NCBI RefSeq assembly: GCF_009674565.1
Contig: NZ_WKJL01000001.1
Coordinates: 372,001 to 436,000 of the forward strand
DNA length: 64,000 nucleotides
Direction of reading: 5' to 3'
Source of the DNA: Duganella aquatilis
Lineage (GTDB): Bacteria > Pseudomonadota > Gammaproteobacteria > Burkholderiales > Burkholderiaceae_D
Position numbers and translations under genes: made by a program. The notes under the pieces were generated by a model. That model saw only the letters and a list, made by a program, of their open reading frames with translations. It was not told where the DNA came from and did no database searches. Position 1 is the first letter of the stretch, and every line of letters begins with the position of its first letter. Below, one piece after another: positions 10,011 to 19,085 of the stretch.

Positions 10011-11801
10011 ATGCAGGAGATGTTGCTCAAGCATTCCGAGCCGGAGCGTCTGGCGGCGCTCCACCAGCTGGGCATTTTGAATACCAACACCAGCGAATAT
10101 TTCGACGCCATCACCAAGCTGGCGATGGAGATGTTCGGTGTCGGCGGCGCCTATATCTCGCTGCTGGACAGCGACCGCCAGTGGCTCAAGTCCACCGTCG
10201 GTTTCTGCCCGCCGGACTCGCAGCGCGACCAGACCTTCTGTAACTACACGATCCAGAAGGCCAGCGTGCTGGTGGTGGAGGACACGCTGCTGGACGAGCG
10301 CTTTGCGACCAATCCGATGGTGACCGGCCCGCTGGCGATACGCTTCTACGCCGGCGCACCGCTGATCACGCCGGAGGGCTACGCCATCGGCGCGCTGTGC
10401 ATCATCGACACCAGCCCGCGCAGCCTGAGCGCCGCCGAAAAGGATACGCTGGCGAATCTGGCCGCGCTGGTGATGTCGCACATCACGCTGGGCCGCGCGG
10501 TGGGCCATGTCGATGCCGTCAGCGGCATCCCCAACAAGTACCAGATGTTCGAAGACCTGACCACGCAGGCGCGCCTGTATCCGGGCCAGTACCGGGTGCT
10601 GGCCGATATCGCCATGCCGGATGCGGCCAAGTCGTTCGAGATTATCCGCGTGCTGGGCGTGCCGGTCTACGATGCGCTGGTGCGTGAAGTCGGCATGCGC
10701 CTGATGCGGCTGTTCGAGGGCAGGGCGCAGGTCTATCACGTCACCGATGCGCGCTTTGCGGTCCTGTCGCGCGACGAGGATACCGACGGTTTCATCGCCT
10801 ACCTGCATAGCCTGGACGAAGAACTGGAAGCGCCGTTGAACGGCCTGAATATCCCGATGGCGCTGACCAGTTTCGGCGGCACCGTGGTGTTCGACCTGTG
10901 TCGCAACTCCGCCAAGGATGCGCCGCGCAAGGCCGCCGCCGCCATCAACCAGGCCATGGTGCGGCAGCAGCGCTGGAGCCACTACAGCAATGCGGAAGAC
11001 GAGCAGCAGCAGCGCGCCTTCCGCCTGCTGAACGACGTGCGCCACGCCATCGCCGAAAACCAGTTCGAGTTGTTCTACCAGCCCAAGCACGAGTTGAGCA
11101 ACGGCGCCTGCCTGGCCGCCGAAGCGCTGCTGCGCTGGAATCACGCGGAGCTGGGGCCGGTGTCGCCGGCAGAATTCATTCCGCTGATCGAGAAGACCGC
11201 GCTGATCGGACCATTGAGCCATTGGGTGATCCGCACCGCCATCAGGCAGATGGGCGAATGGCATGCGGCCGGCAATCAGATCAGGGTGGCGATCAACCTG
11301 TCGGCCTTCAACTTCGAAGAGCCCGACATCGTCGAGCGCCTGGCCGCCACCTGCCGAGAATTCAACGTCGATCCGCGTCTTGTGGAAATCGAGTGCACCG
11401 AGGGCATCTGGATGGAAACCCCCGGCATCCTTGAGGCGCTGCACGGCATCCGCGAGCTGGGCATGACCCTGGCGCTGGACGATTTCGGCACCGGCTACAG
11501 CAACTTCGCCTATTTGCAGAAGGTGCCGGCCACGGTGGTCAAGGTCGACCAGTCGCTGATCCGCAATGTGCACACCAATCCGCGCGACCAGCGCATTGTG
11601 CGTTCGCTGATCGCGCTGGCGCGCGAACTGGATTACAAGGTGGTGGCGGAGGGCGTGGAGACGGAGCACTCGCTGCACCTGATCCGCGAGTGGGGCGCCG
11701 ACATCGCGCAAGGCTACCATTTTTCCAGGCCGCTCAACGCCACGGCTTTCCTCAGCCACGCCATCCAGCACCGGGACAGCCACATGGCGATCGCGGCCTG
11801 A
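10011..11801 (+). CDS. GAF - degenerate GGDEF - EAL cyclic-di-GMP phosphodiesterase
   Basis: 596-aa cytoplasmic signalling protein. A GAF domain fills residues about 10-160, followed by a GGDEF-like region about 165-320 in which the active-site motif is missing (the equivalent region reads DARFAVLSRDED). A C-terminal EAL domain covers about 340-585. The EAL catalytic set looks intact: AEALLRWNH, INLS, IECTE, LDDFGTGYS, KVDQSLI, VAEGVET. It is therefore predicted to degrade c-di-GMP, with the GGDEF relic regulatory at most. The gene starts 2 bases after the chemoreceptor stop, so the two are probably co-transcribed and may link chemotaxis with motile/sessile control. Confidence 0.93.
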   Translation: MQEMLLKHSEPERLAALHQLGILNTNTSEYFDAITKLAMEMFGVGGAYISLLDSDRQWLKSTVGFCPPDSQRDQTFCNYTIQKASVLVVEDTLLDERFATNPMVTGPLAIRFYAGAPLITPEGYAIGALCIIDTSPRSLSAAEKDTLANLAALVMSHITLGRAVGHVDAVSGIPNKYQMFEDLTTQARLYPGQYRVLADIAMPDAAKSFEIIRVLGVPVYDALVREVGMRLMRLFEGRAQVYHVTDARFAVLSRDEDTDGFIAYLHSLDEELEAPLNGLNIPMALTSFGGTVVFDLCRNSAKDAPRKAAAAINQAMVRQQRWSHYSNAEDEQQQRAFRLLNDVRHAIAENQFELFYQPKHELSNGACLAAEALLRWNHAELGPVSPAEFIPLIEKTALIGPLSHWVIRTAIRQMGEWHAAGNQIRVAINLSAFNFEEPDIVERLAATCREFNVDPRLVEIECTEGIWMETPGILEALHGIRELGMTLALDDFGTGYSNFAYLQKVPATVVKVDQSLIRNVHTNPRDQRIVRSLIALARELDYKVVAEGVETEHSLHLIREWGADIAQGYHFSRPLNATAFLSHAIQHRDSHMAIAA

Positions 11802-11852
11802 CCCTCCGCAAATCCTGGCCCGCATTGTCAAGCTGGCATTATAATCCGGGCC

Positions 11853-13226
11853 ATGAAAACCACCTTCAGCCTCATTTCACTGCTGCTTCTGCTGGCTGGC
11901 TGCCAGTCCACCCAACAACGCATCGCCGACTGCAAGGCCGGCGACTGGCAGGCCATCGGCCACAAGGACGGCTTGATGGGCGAGCCGGCCAGCTACGCCG
12001 AGCGCAAGGACTTCTGCGAAGACCACGCCGACAAGCCTGCCGCCGCCGATGCCGCCGCGCGCTACACCGCCGGCTGGGCGCAGGGGAATTGGGATGCCTG
12101 GTACGCCATGGGCAGCAGCGATGGTGTGCAGGGCCAGCAGCCGCAATTCGAGCTACGCGCCAACAACGACGAAGTCCGCAAACATAAGACGCCCTTGAAC
12201 CGTCCGGCCTATGATGACGGCTGGGTCGCCGGCAATTCCAACTACTGGCGCAATATCGGTCAGCGCGAAGGCGTCGCCGGCCAGCCGCTGACGCAAAAGG
12301 ACAGCAACCGCGCCAACGCCGCCGCCGCGCAGCTGCGTTTCGACGATGCCGCCTACACCGACGGCTGGCGCGCCGGCAACCGCACCTTCTGGTCGGATGC
12401 AGGCTATTCCGACGCCCGCAGCGGCATACCGGACAGCGAGTTCCGCAACCGCGCGGCCGCCGCGCGCCGCGCCGGCGTCGATGTACAGGAAGAGTCGTAC
12501 CGCGCCGCCTGGAACGGCGAGATCGTCAACTACTGGCGCAATCTCGGCACGCAGGACGCCACCAGCGGCAAGGAATTCGGCACGCGTGGCCGCGAGGCCA
12601 AGGCCAAGGGCTTGAAAATCCACGAACAGGAATATCGCGAGGCGTGGGAAAACCGGCTGATGGCCTACTGGCGCGACACTGGCGCCGCCGACGGCTATGG
12701 CCAGCCCTTCCTGCTGGAAGACCGTATCGCCAACGCCGGTCGCAACGGCGTGTTCGTCATCCCCGGCACGCGCGACGCCTACACCAACGCCTGGCGCCAG
12801 GAAAACGCGCGTTACTGCGTGCCGGACAACGCCTTTGAGCGTGGCCGCACCAGCACCGGCATGGCGGTGGAGGTATGCGCACCGGCGCTGCAGAACCAGT
12901 TGAAGCACGCTTACGTCAGCGGGCAGGATTACGAAGTCGCCGGCGCCAAGTACCGCCAGGCGGTGGCGGAAGCGAACGATCTGGGGAACCGCTTGCGCGA
13001 TGCGCGCGGCAGGCTGGGGAAACTGGAGCGCGAGATCCGCGCCAACCAGGAAGCGAAGGACCGTCCCGTCAACGACGACACGGCCAAGCAGGATCGCCGC
13101 CGCGAACAGGAGCGGCGCGAGTTAAGCGACTACGTGCAGCGGCTGGAGCGCCAGCTGGATGACGCCCGGCGTTGGGTCGAGCGTCATGACCAGCAGATGC
13201 AGCGCCTGCGCCGCGAGATCTATTAG
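11853..13226 (+). CDS. Lipoprotein with six about 48-residue repeats (DUF2799-like)
   Basis: 457-aa envelope lipoprotein with lipobox LLAGC at residues 13-17. A motif Y..GW..GN...W...G..DG recurs with the Tyr near residues 71, 120, 168, 216, 261 and 310, a spacing of about 45-49. This resembles DUF2799 modules in tandem; copies become less canonical toward the C-terminus. The last 100 residues are a charged coiled coil (LRDARGRLGKLEREIR, then YVQRLERQLDDARRWVER). Function unknown. The TAG stop overlaps the stop of the convergent TonB-dependent receptor by two bases. Confidence 0.75.
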   Translation: MKTTFSLISLLLLLAGCQSTQQRIADCKAGDWQAIGHKDGLMGEPASYAERKDFCEDHADKPAAADAAARYTAGWAQGNWDAWYAMGSSDGVQGQQPQFELRANNDEVRKHKTPLNRPAYDDGWVAGNSNYWRNIGQREGVAGQPLTQKDSNRANAAAAQLRFDDAAYTDGWRAGNRTFWSDAGYSDARSGIPDSEFRNRAAAARRAGVDVQEESYRAAWNGEIVNYWRNLGTQDATSGKEFGTRGREAKAKGLKIHEQEYREAWENRLMAYWRDTGAADGYGQPFLLEDRIANAGRNGVFVIPGTRDAYTNAWRQENARYCVPDNAFERGRTSTGMAVEVCAPALQNQLKHAYVSGQDYEVAGAKYRQAVAEANDLGNRLRDARGRLGKLEREIRANQEAKDRPVNDDTAKQDRRREQERRELSDYVQRLERQLDDARRWVERHDQQMQRLRREIY

Positions 13227-15421
13227 AAACCGACCGTCGCCGATACCGACACGGTGCGCGGCGCGCCCAGGATCAGGTAGCCCGAACCTGGATAGCCGCC
13301 GGCCGAAGCCCAGTAGCTCTTGTCGGTGACATTGTCGATACGCGCGCGGAAGGTGACGTTGCGGTCCAGGATGTGGGTGGCGTAGCTGGCGCCCAGATCC
13401 AGGCGGGTCCACGACGGCAGTTCCTGGGTGTTGGCGCCGTCAGCGTATTGCGACGAGGTGTACACCGTGCGCGCATTCACGCTCAGGCCATGCACGCCCG
13501 GCACATCCCAGTCGGCGCCGATGTTCAGCTGCGTGCCCGGCACGCCGATCACGTCCTTGCCCTGGTTTTTGCCGTCCTGCGTGGTGCGCTGCGTTGCATC
13601 GAGCAGCGTCAGGCCGCCCAGCAGGCGCAGGCCGCGCGCCGGCATGCCATACACGGTCATTTCCAGACCCTGGTTGCGCTGTTCGCCGAACACGCCGAAG
13701 TGGCCGTTTTCAATGTAAGCGGAAGGCTGGTTGGTGCGGAACAGCGCGGCGGTCGCGCCCAGCGTGCCGACTTCATATTTCACGCCGACTTCCTTTTGCT
13801 TCGACACGAACGGCGCGAAGATGGCGCCAGTGTTGTCGATGTTCGCGCCCGATGCGGTCTGACCTTGCTGCAGGCCTTCGACGTAGTTGGCGTAGAGCGA
13901 AACGGCTTTCACAGGACGGTAGACGATGGCGGCCATCGGCGTGACCTTGCTTTCGCTGTAGTGAGCGTTGCTGATGCCGGTGTTGTAGTCGTAGCCTTCG
14001 GTCTTGATGGTCTGGTCACGCGCGCCCACGGTCAGCAGCACTTTATCGTCCAGCATCGTCAGCGTATCGGCCAGCGCATAGCTGCTGAAGATGGTCTTGG
14101 CGGTCAGGCCCGGATTGCTCAACACGCCGCCGGTGAAGAAGGTGGCGGCCGGCGCGCTGACATCGATCGGGCTGTAGATATTGGTGGCGATGCCGCCGAA
14201 GGTGCTGAAGGCGTAGGCGTTCTTCGATTCCAGCCAGTAGCTCGACGCGCTGGCGCTGATGCTGTGACCGATGCTGCCGGTGCGCAGCTTGGTGCGCACG
14301 CCGATTTCGCCGGTGCGCACATTGTCGTGGCGGGTGTTGTCGAAGCGGTAGGCGTTGGCGGTGCCGTTGGTGGCGGTGACGGTCGGTTCGGACAAACTGT
14401 TGTTCTCGTCGCCGCTGCGCGCGCCGAAGGCGGCCCAGGCCACCGAGTCGGCGCCCAGGTCCCATTCGCCACGGACGGTGCCGAAGGTGTCGCGTTCATT
14501 CGAGTGGGTCCAGTTCTGCGCCCAGTTGCTGCCGCTGTCCGGCGCGGTAGGCAGGGCAATGCCGCCGGCCACGGTGACGGCCGGACGCGGCGAGGTCAGT
14601 TTGTTGTCCTGGTAACCCAGGTCGGCCGACAGACGGAAGCCACGGCCCTGGTAGTCGAGGCCCACCGAGGCGACGTTCAGTTCGCGGTGTTCCTTGTCGA
14701 CGCCGGTGTCGCCGTCGCGGCGGGCGACGTTGACGCGGATGCCGGCGCGGTCCTCGGGGCCGAAGCGGCGGCCGATATCGGCGGCGGCGTAACCCTGGCC
14801 GCCGGTTTCGACGCCGACCGTCACTTCGGTCAGCGGCGCGTTGCCGGCGCGTTTAGGCAGCAGGTTGATCGAACCGCCGATGCCGCCGCCGCCCGGCGCG
14901 GCGCCGTTCAGGAAGGAGTTCGCGCCACGAAAGACTTCCACGCGCTCCAGCAGTTCGGAAGCGACGAACTGGCGCGGCAGCACGCCGTACAAGCCGTTGT
15001 AGGCCAGGTCGTCCGAGCTGACCGCGAAGCCGCGGATCACATACAGTTCCTGGAAATTGCCGAAGCCGCGCGCCACGCGCACCGATGGATCGTTCTGCAG
15101 CACGTCCGCAACGCTGCGCGCCTGCTGGTCCTGGATCAGGGCGGAGGTGTAGTTCAGCGAATTGAATGGCGTGTCCATCATGTCGACATTGCCCAGCAGG
15201 CCGACGCGGCCGCCGCGTGCGATCTGGCCGCCGGCGAAATTCTTGGTCAGGCCGGCTGCCGATGCGTCGGCGGAAGCGCTGATCACCACCGACTGCACTT
15301 TTTCATCGCTGCCGGCGGCGGCGGTGGTGGCGTCGGTTTGCGTCTGCGCGGTCGCGGTGGCGGCGACCAGCAGCATGGCGGCAAGGGCGAGTGGGGACAA
15401 TTTCAGATTCAGGGTTTGCAT
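13223..15421 (-). CDS. TonB-dependent siderophore-type receptor
   Basis: 732-aa outer-membrane receptor for ferric-siderophore import. It has a signal peptide (AAMLLVAATATAQ), a plug domain with SVVISASADAS, DVLQNDPSVRVARGF and FRGANSFLNGAAPGGGGIGG, then a 22-strand-type barrel ending in TVSVSATVGF. There is no N-terminal STN signalling domain, so it is not a FecA-type transducer. A Fur-like box lies directly upstream and a divergent PepSY membrane protein is its neighbour, which supports iron control. The siderophore itself cannot be predicted. Confidence 0.93.
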   Translation of the reverse strand: MQTLNLKLSPLALAAMLLVAATATAQTQTDATTAAAGSDEKVQSVVISASADASAAGLTKNFAGGQIARGGRVGLLGNVDMMDTPFNSLNYTSALIQDQQARSVADVLQNDPSVRVARGFGNFQELYVIRGFAVSSDDLAYNGLYGVLPRQFVASELLERVEVFRGANSFLNGAAPGGGGIGGSINLLPKRAGNAPLTEVTVGVETGGQGYAAADIGRRFGPEDRAGIRVNVARRDGDTGVDKEHRELNVASVGLDYQGRGFRLSADLGYQDNKLTSPRPAVTVAGGIALPTAPDSGSNWAQNWTHSNERDTFGTVRGEWDLGADSVAWAAFGARSGDENNSLSEPTVTATNGTANAYRFDNTRHDNVRTGEIGVRTKLRTGSIGHSISASASSYWLESKNAYAFSTFGGIATNIYSPIDVSAPAATFFTGGVLSNPGLTAKTIFSSYALADTLTMLDDKVLLTVGARDQTIKTEGYDYNTGISNAHYSESKVTPMAAIVYRPVKAVSLYANYVEGLQQGQTASGANIDNTGAIFAPFVSKQKEVGVKYEVGTLGATAALFRTNQPSAYIENGHFGVFGEQRNQGLEMTVYGMPARGLRLLGGLTLLDATQRTTQDGKNQGKDVIGVPGTQLNIGADWDVPGVHGLSVNARTVYTSSQYADGANTQELPSWTRLDLGASYATHILDRNVTFRARIDNVTDKSYWASAGGYPGSGYLILGAPRTVSVSATVGF

Positions 15422-15437
15422 GGTGTTTTTATAAGTA

Positions 15438-15457
15438 AATGAGATTGATTCTCAATT
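15438..15457. promoter_or_regulatory. Fur-like box upstream of the TonB-dependent receptor
   Basis: The sequence AATGAGATTGATTCTCAATT is an imperfect palindrome (AATGAGA / TCTCAATT) resembling the Fur consensus. It lies 17 bases upstream of the receptor start codon in an AT-rich stretch. Confidence 0.65.
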
Positions 15458-15486
15458 ATAAACCTTGCCGGGATTTTTTGCTCCTA

Positions 15487-15511
15487 AATGAGATTAGTTT
15501 GCATTATCATT
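15487..15511. promoter_or_regulatory. Second Fur-like box upstream of the PepSY gene
   Basis: AATGAGATTAGTTTGCATTA followed by TCATT matches the GATAAT-type Fur hexamer array loosely. It shares AATGAGATT with the first box and is placed about 32 bases before the + strand PepSY start. Two boxes in a 120-bp divergent region suggest co-repression of both genes by iron-loaded Fur. Confidence 0.55.
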
Positions 15512-15542
15512 GCGGTTTGGAAGAGCAACCTGGAATGACAAG

Positions 15543-16715
15543 ATGACACCGACCGCCGTCCGCCGCTGGGCATGGATACACAAATGGAGCAGCCTGGTCT
15601 GCACCGTGTTCATGCTGCTGCTTTGCCTGACCGGCCTGCCGCTGATCTATCATCACGAAATCGACCACGCGCTGGGCAACGCCATCGAGGCGCCGGCCAT
15701 GGCCGCCAACACGCCCAAGGCCAGCCTGGACGACGTGATCGCCGCCGGCAAGGCGCTGTATCCGGGCAAGGTCGCCATGTATCTTTCGCAGGAGGCGGAC
15801 GACCCGAGCATCTGGTTCCTGACCATGGGCGACAACCCGACTGACGAGAAATTCAAGTCGATCGCGGTCGACGCGCGCAGCGCCAAGGTGCTGGGCGAAC
15901 CAAGTTTCGAAGGTTCCTTCCTCGGCGTGATGTTCCATCTGCACGTAGACCTGTACGCCGGCTTGTGGGGCAAGCTGTTCCTCGGTTTCATGGGCCTGCT
16001 GCTGGTGATCGCCATCATCTCCGGCGTGGTGCTGTACGCGCCGTTCATGCGCAAGCTGGAATTCGGCGAAGTGCGGCGCGAGCGCGGTCCGCGCGTGAAA
16101 TGGCTGGACCTGCACAATATGCTGGGCATCGTCACGCTGACCTGGGCGCTGGTGGTGGGCGCGACCGGCATGATCAACACCTGGGCCGACCTGCTGCTGA
16201 AATACTGGCAGGTGACCGAGATGGCCGAGATGATCGCGCCGTACAAAGGCCTGCCGCCGCCGACGCAACTGGGTTCGATGCAGAAATCGCTGGAGCACGC
16301 GGTGGCCGCCGAGCCGGGCATGAAGATCGGCTTCGTCGCCTTCCCCGGCACGCCGTTCACCAGTCCTCACCACTATGGCATCTTCATGCGCGGCGATGAG
16401 GCGCTGACCTCGCGCCTGTACAAGCCGGTGCTGATCGATGCGCAGACCACCGAGATCACCGACCGCCGCAACCTGCCCTGGTATCTGACCGGCCTGCTGA
16501 TTTCGCAGCCGCTGCACTTCGGCGACTACGGCGGCGCGTGGATGCAGTTCCTGTGGGCGGCGCTGGATGTGATCACCATCTTTGTGCTGGGTAGCGGCCT
16601 GTATCTGTGGCTGAAGCGCGGTGCGCCGGCGCCGGCCCGCGCGGCCGCGACACCAACGGTCAAACCGGAAGAGGGGGACGTGCCGGCCCTGGCCGCCGAG
16701 GGAGAGGCGCAATGA
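15543..16715 (+). CDS. PepSY-domain iron-regulated inner-membrane protein
   Basis: 390-aa PepSY_TM (PiuB-like) protein with four main transmembrane segments (residues about 18-38, 140-165, 190-210, 335-360) and conserved His residues (HKWSS, FHLHVDLYAGLWGK, WLDLHNMLG). Relatives are encoded beside siderophore receptors and are proposed to reduce or release iron at the inner membrane. ATG at 15543 is preferred because it begins the conserved RRWAWIHKW segment. Divergent from the TonB receptor and behind a Fur-like box. Confidence 0.88.
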   Translation: MTPTAVRRWAWIHKWSSLVCTVFMLLLCLTGLPLIYHHEIDHALGNAIEAPAMAANTPKASLDDVIAAGKALYPGKVAMYLSQEADDPSIWFLTMGDNPTDEKFKSIAVDARSAKVLGEPSFEGSFLGVMFHLHVDLYAGLWGKLFLGFMGLLLVIAIISGVVLYAPFMRKLEFGEVRRERGPRVKWLDLHNMLGIVTLTWALVVGATGMINTWADLLLKYWQVTEMAEMIAPYKGLPPPTQLGSMQKSLEHAVAAEPGMKIGFVAFPGTPFTSPHHYGIFMRGDEALTSRLYKPVLIDAQTTEITDRRNLPWYLTGLLISQPLHFGDYGGAWMQFLWAALDVITIFVLGSGLYLWLKRGAPAPARAAATPTVKPEEGDVPALAAEGEAQ

Positions 16716-16894
16716 AGCGTCCTTTCCTGCGCATGTGGGGCGCGCCGATCGCACTGGCGCTGCTGACCATTGTCGGCCTGATTTCGGCGCTGGTCGGCGA
16801 CGGCGCGTGGGACCACGTGTCCGCCGTCGCGCTGGGCGTGCCGGTGCTGCTGTGCCTCTGGTTCGGCTTGCGGCGTCGCACAAAAACCACTTGA
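16712..16894 (+). CDS. Small two-TM membrane protein in the PepSY operon
   Basis: 60-aa hydrophobic protein with helices at about residues 11-29 and 35-54 and a basic tail (RRRTKTT). Its ATG overlaps the PepSY stop (ATGA), so it is translationally coupled. Small proteins of this type commonly follow PepSY genes at iron loci; no biochemical function is known to me. Confidence 0.75.
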   Translation: MKRPFLRMWGAPIALALLTIVGLISALVGDGAWDHVSAVALGVPVLLCLWFGLRRRTKTT

Positions 16895-16945
16895 TTATTT
16901 TGCACTTGTTGTATTATCCCCATGCAGCCTTACACAGGAGATCGC

Positions 16946-17887
16946 ATGGAAAGACCGCACCCGCACTACGATAGACTGATTGCCGCAGCGCGTCATGCCG
17001 GGCCGGCGACCGTAGCTGTCGCCCACCCGTGCGACCGCAATTCGCTGGAAGGCGCGCTGGATGCGGCCCGCATGGGATTGATCAATCCCATCCTGGTCGG
17101 CCCCGCCGCCCGCATCCGCGAGGTGGCCGACGAGGCCCGGCTGGATATCTCGGCGCTGCCGATTGTCGACACCGAACACAGTCACGCCTCGGCCGCGCGC
17201 GCGGTGCAACTGGTGCACGAAGGCCAGGCCACCGCGCTGATGAAGGGCAGTCTGCACACCGATGAACTGATGGGCGCCGTGGTGGCCACCGCCACCGGGC
17301 TGCGCACCGCGCGCCGCCTCAGTCACTGCTTCATCATGGACGTGCCGGACCGCGCCGAGCCGCTGATCATCACCGACGCCGCCGTCAACATCGTCCCCAC
17401 GCTGGCCGACAAGGTCGACATCGTGCAGAACGCCATCGATCTGGCGCACGTGCTGCGCTTTAACCCGGTCAAGGTGGCGATCCTGGCGGCCGTTGAAACG
17501 GTCAGCTCCAAGATGCCGTCCACCATCGACGCCGCCGCGCTGTGCAAGATGGCTGACCGCGGCCAGATCACCGGCGCGCTGCTTGACGGTCCGCTGGCGA
17601 TGGACAACGCCATCGATCCGGAAGCGGCGGCCATCAAGCACCTGGTGTCGCCGGTGGCCGGCCGCGCCAATGTGCTGCTGGCGCCGGACCTGGAAGCCGG
17701 CAATATGCTGGCCAAGAGCCTGACCTTCATGGCCGGCGCCAGTGCGGCCGGCATCGTGCTTGGCGCGCGCGTGCCGGTGATCCTCACCAGCCGTGCGGAT
17801 ACTGTACAGGCACGGCTGGCGTCGTGTGCGGTGGCTGTGCTGGTGGCGCACAGCAAACTGTCCGGTGCGCGTATCCTGGGGAGCTGA
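16946..17887 (+). CDS. Phosphate acetyl/butyryltransferase family enzyme
   Basis: 313-aa phosphate acyltransferase that interconverts acyl-CoA and acyl phosphate. Family motifs seen are ALMKGSLHTDELM, ITDAAVNIVPTLADKVDIVQ, GPLAMDNAI and KSLTFMAGASAAGIVLGARV. It lacks the N-terminal MaoC-like enoyl-CoA hydratase domain found in longer relatives. Start at 16946 is fixed by AGGAG at 16936-16940. It stands 4 bases before the acetate kinase gene, so together they form a CoA-thioester to acyl phosphate to ATP pathway. Acetyl versus butyryl specificity cannot be told from sequence alone. Confidence 0.88.
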   Translation: MERPHPHYDRLIAAARHAGPATVAVAHPCDRNSLEGALDAARMGLINPILVGPAARIREVADEARLDISALPIVDTEHSHASAARAVQLVHEGQATALMKGSLHTDELMGAVVATATGLRTARRLSHCFIMDVPDRAEPLIITDAAVNIVPTLADKVDIVQNAIDLAHVLRFNPVKVAILAAVETVSSKMPSTIDAAALCKMADRGQITGALLDGPLAMDNAIDPEAAAIKHLVSPVAGRANVLLAPDLEAGNMLAKSLTFMAGASAAGIVLGARVPVILTSRADTVQARLASCAVAVLVAHSKLSGARILGS

Positions 17888-17891
17888 CGCC

Positions 17892-19085
17892 ATGCTGGCC
17901 AACGATAGCGTCATTGTCATCAACGCTGGTTCGTCCAGCATCAAGTTCTCGATGTACAGCGGCGCCGCGCTGGACCTGACCATGCGCGGCAAGATCGAAA
18001 ACCTGTACAGCGGCGTGGCCCACTTCATCGCGCAGGATGCGGCCGACAGCGTGGTCGGCGAACGCCACTGGCGCGACGGCCCGCTGGATCACGAAGGCGG
18101 CATGCGCTTCCTGATCGACTTCGCACAAACGCACCTGGACGGCCACCGCGTGGTGGCGGTCGGTCACCGCATCGTGCATGGCGGCGTGGCGCACAGCCGG
18201 CCGCAGTTGCTGGATGCGGCGGTGCTGGATGAGCTGCAAAAGCTGATTCCGCTGGCGCCGCTGCATCTGCCGCACAACCTGGCGCCGGTGCGCTCGGTGC
18301 TGGCAATGGCGCCGCACGTGCCGCAGATCGGCTGCTTCGACACCGCCTTCCACGTCGGCCAGCCGGCCGCGGCGCAGGAGTTTGCGCTGCCGTCGAATAT
18401 CACCGACCTGGGCGTGCGCCGCTACGGCTTTCACGGACTGTCCTACGAATACATCGCCAGCGTGCTGCCGCAGGCCGAGCCGGGCCTGGCGCATGCGCGC
18501 GTGGTGGCGGCGCACCTGGGCAACGGCGCCAGCATGTGCGCCATGGATGCGGGCCGCAGCATGGCCAGCACCATGGGCTTTACCGCCGTCGACGGCCTGC
18601 CGATGGGCACCCGCTGCGGCGCGCTCGATCCGGGCGTGGTGCTGTACCTGATGCAGGAACTGGGCATGGACGTGGCGGCGGTGCAGAAGCTGATGTACCA
18701 GCAATCCGGGCTGCTGGGCGTGTCCGGCATTTCCTCGGACATGCGCACGCTGGAGCAGAGCGACGATCCGCGCGCCAGGAAGGCCATCGACCTGATGGTG
18801 TACCGCATCGGCCGCGAGCTTGGTTCGCTGGCGGCGGCGCTGGGCGGACTGGATGCGCTGGTGTTCTCCGGCGGGATCGGCGAAAACAGCGTGGCCCTGC
18901 GCGCCGCCGTTTGCCGCGACGCCGCCTGGCTCGGCGTGCAGCTGGATGCGGACGCCAACGCCGCCAATCCGCGCGGCATCGCCCGCATCAGCAAGGCGGA
19001 CAGCAAGGTCGCCGTGTGGGTGGTGCCGGCCAACGAGGAACTGATGATCGCGCGTCACGCGCTGGAAGTCGTGGAGGCTGCATGA
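17892..19085 (+). CDS. ackA: Acetate kinase
   Basis: 397-aa ASKHA-fold kinase that makes ATP from acyl phosphate and ADP. Diagnostic motifs are VINAGSSSIKFS at the N-terminus, GHRIVHGG, FDTAFHV, RRYGFHGLSYEY, HLGNGASMCAM and VFSGGIGENS. ATG at 17892 begins the conserved N-terminus. The stop overlaps the fabI ATG (ATGA). With the preceding acyltransferase it can run acetate overflow or assimilation. Confidence 0.95.
   Translation: MLANDSVIVINAGSSSIKFSMYSGAALDLTMRGKIENLYSGVAHFIAQDAADSVVGERHWRDGPLDHEGGMRFLIDFAQTHLDGHRVVAVGHRIVHGGVAHSRPQLLDAAVLDELQKLIPLAPLHLPHNLAPVRSVLAMAPHVPQIGCFDTAFHVGQPAAAQEFALPSNITDLGVRRYGFHGLSYEYIASVLPQAEPGLAHARVVAAHLGNGASMCAMDAGRSMASTMGFTAVDGLPMGTRCGALDPGVVLYLMQELGMDVAAVQKLMYQQSGLLGVSGISSDMRTLEQSDDPRARKAIDLMVYRIGRELGSLAAALGGLDALVFSGGIGENSVALRAAVCRDAAWLGVQLDADANAANPRGIARISKADSKVAVWVVPANEELMIARHALEVVEAA

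Noticed and set aside
10340..10970. Active diguanylate cyclase in the GAF-EAL protein.
   Set aside because: No GGDEF/GGEEF signature; the equivalent region reads DARFAVLSRDED, so cyclase activity is unlikely.
13373..15442. 689-codon + strand frame opposite the TonB receptor.
   Set aside because: Composition is that of an antisense shadow (Ala/Arg/Gly/His), and it runs exactly along the receptor gene.
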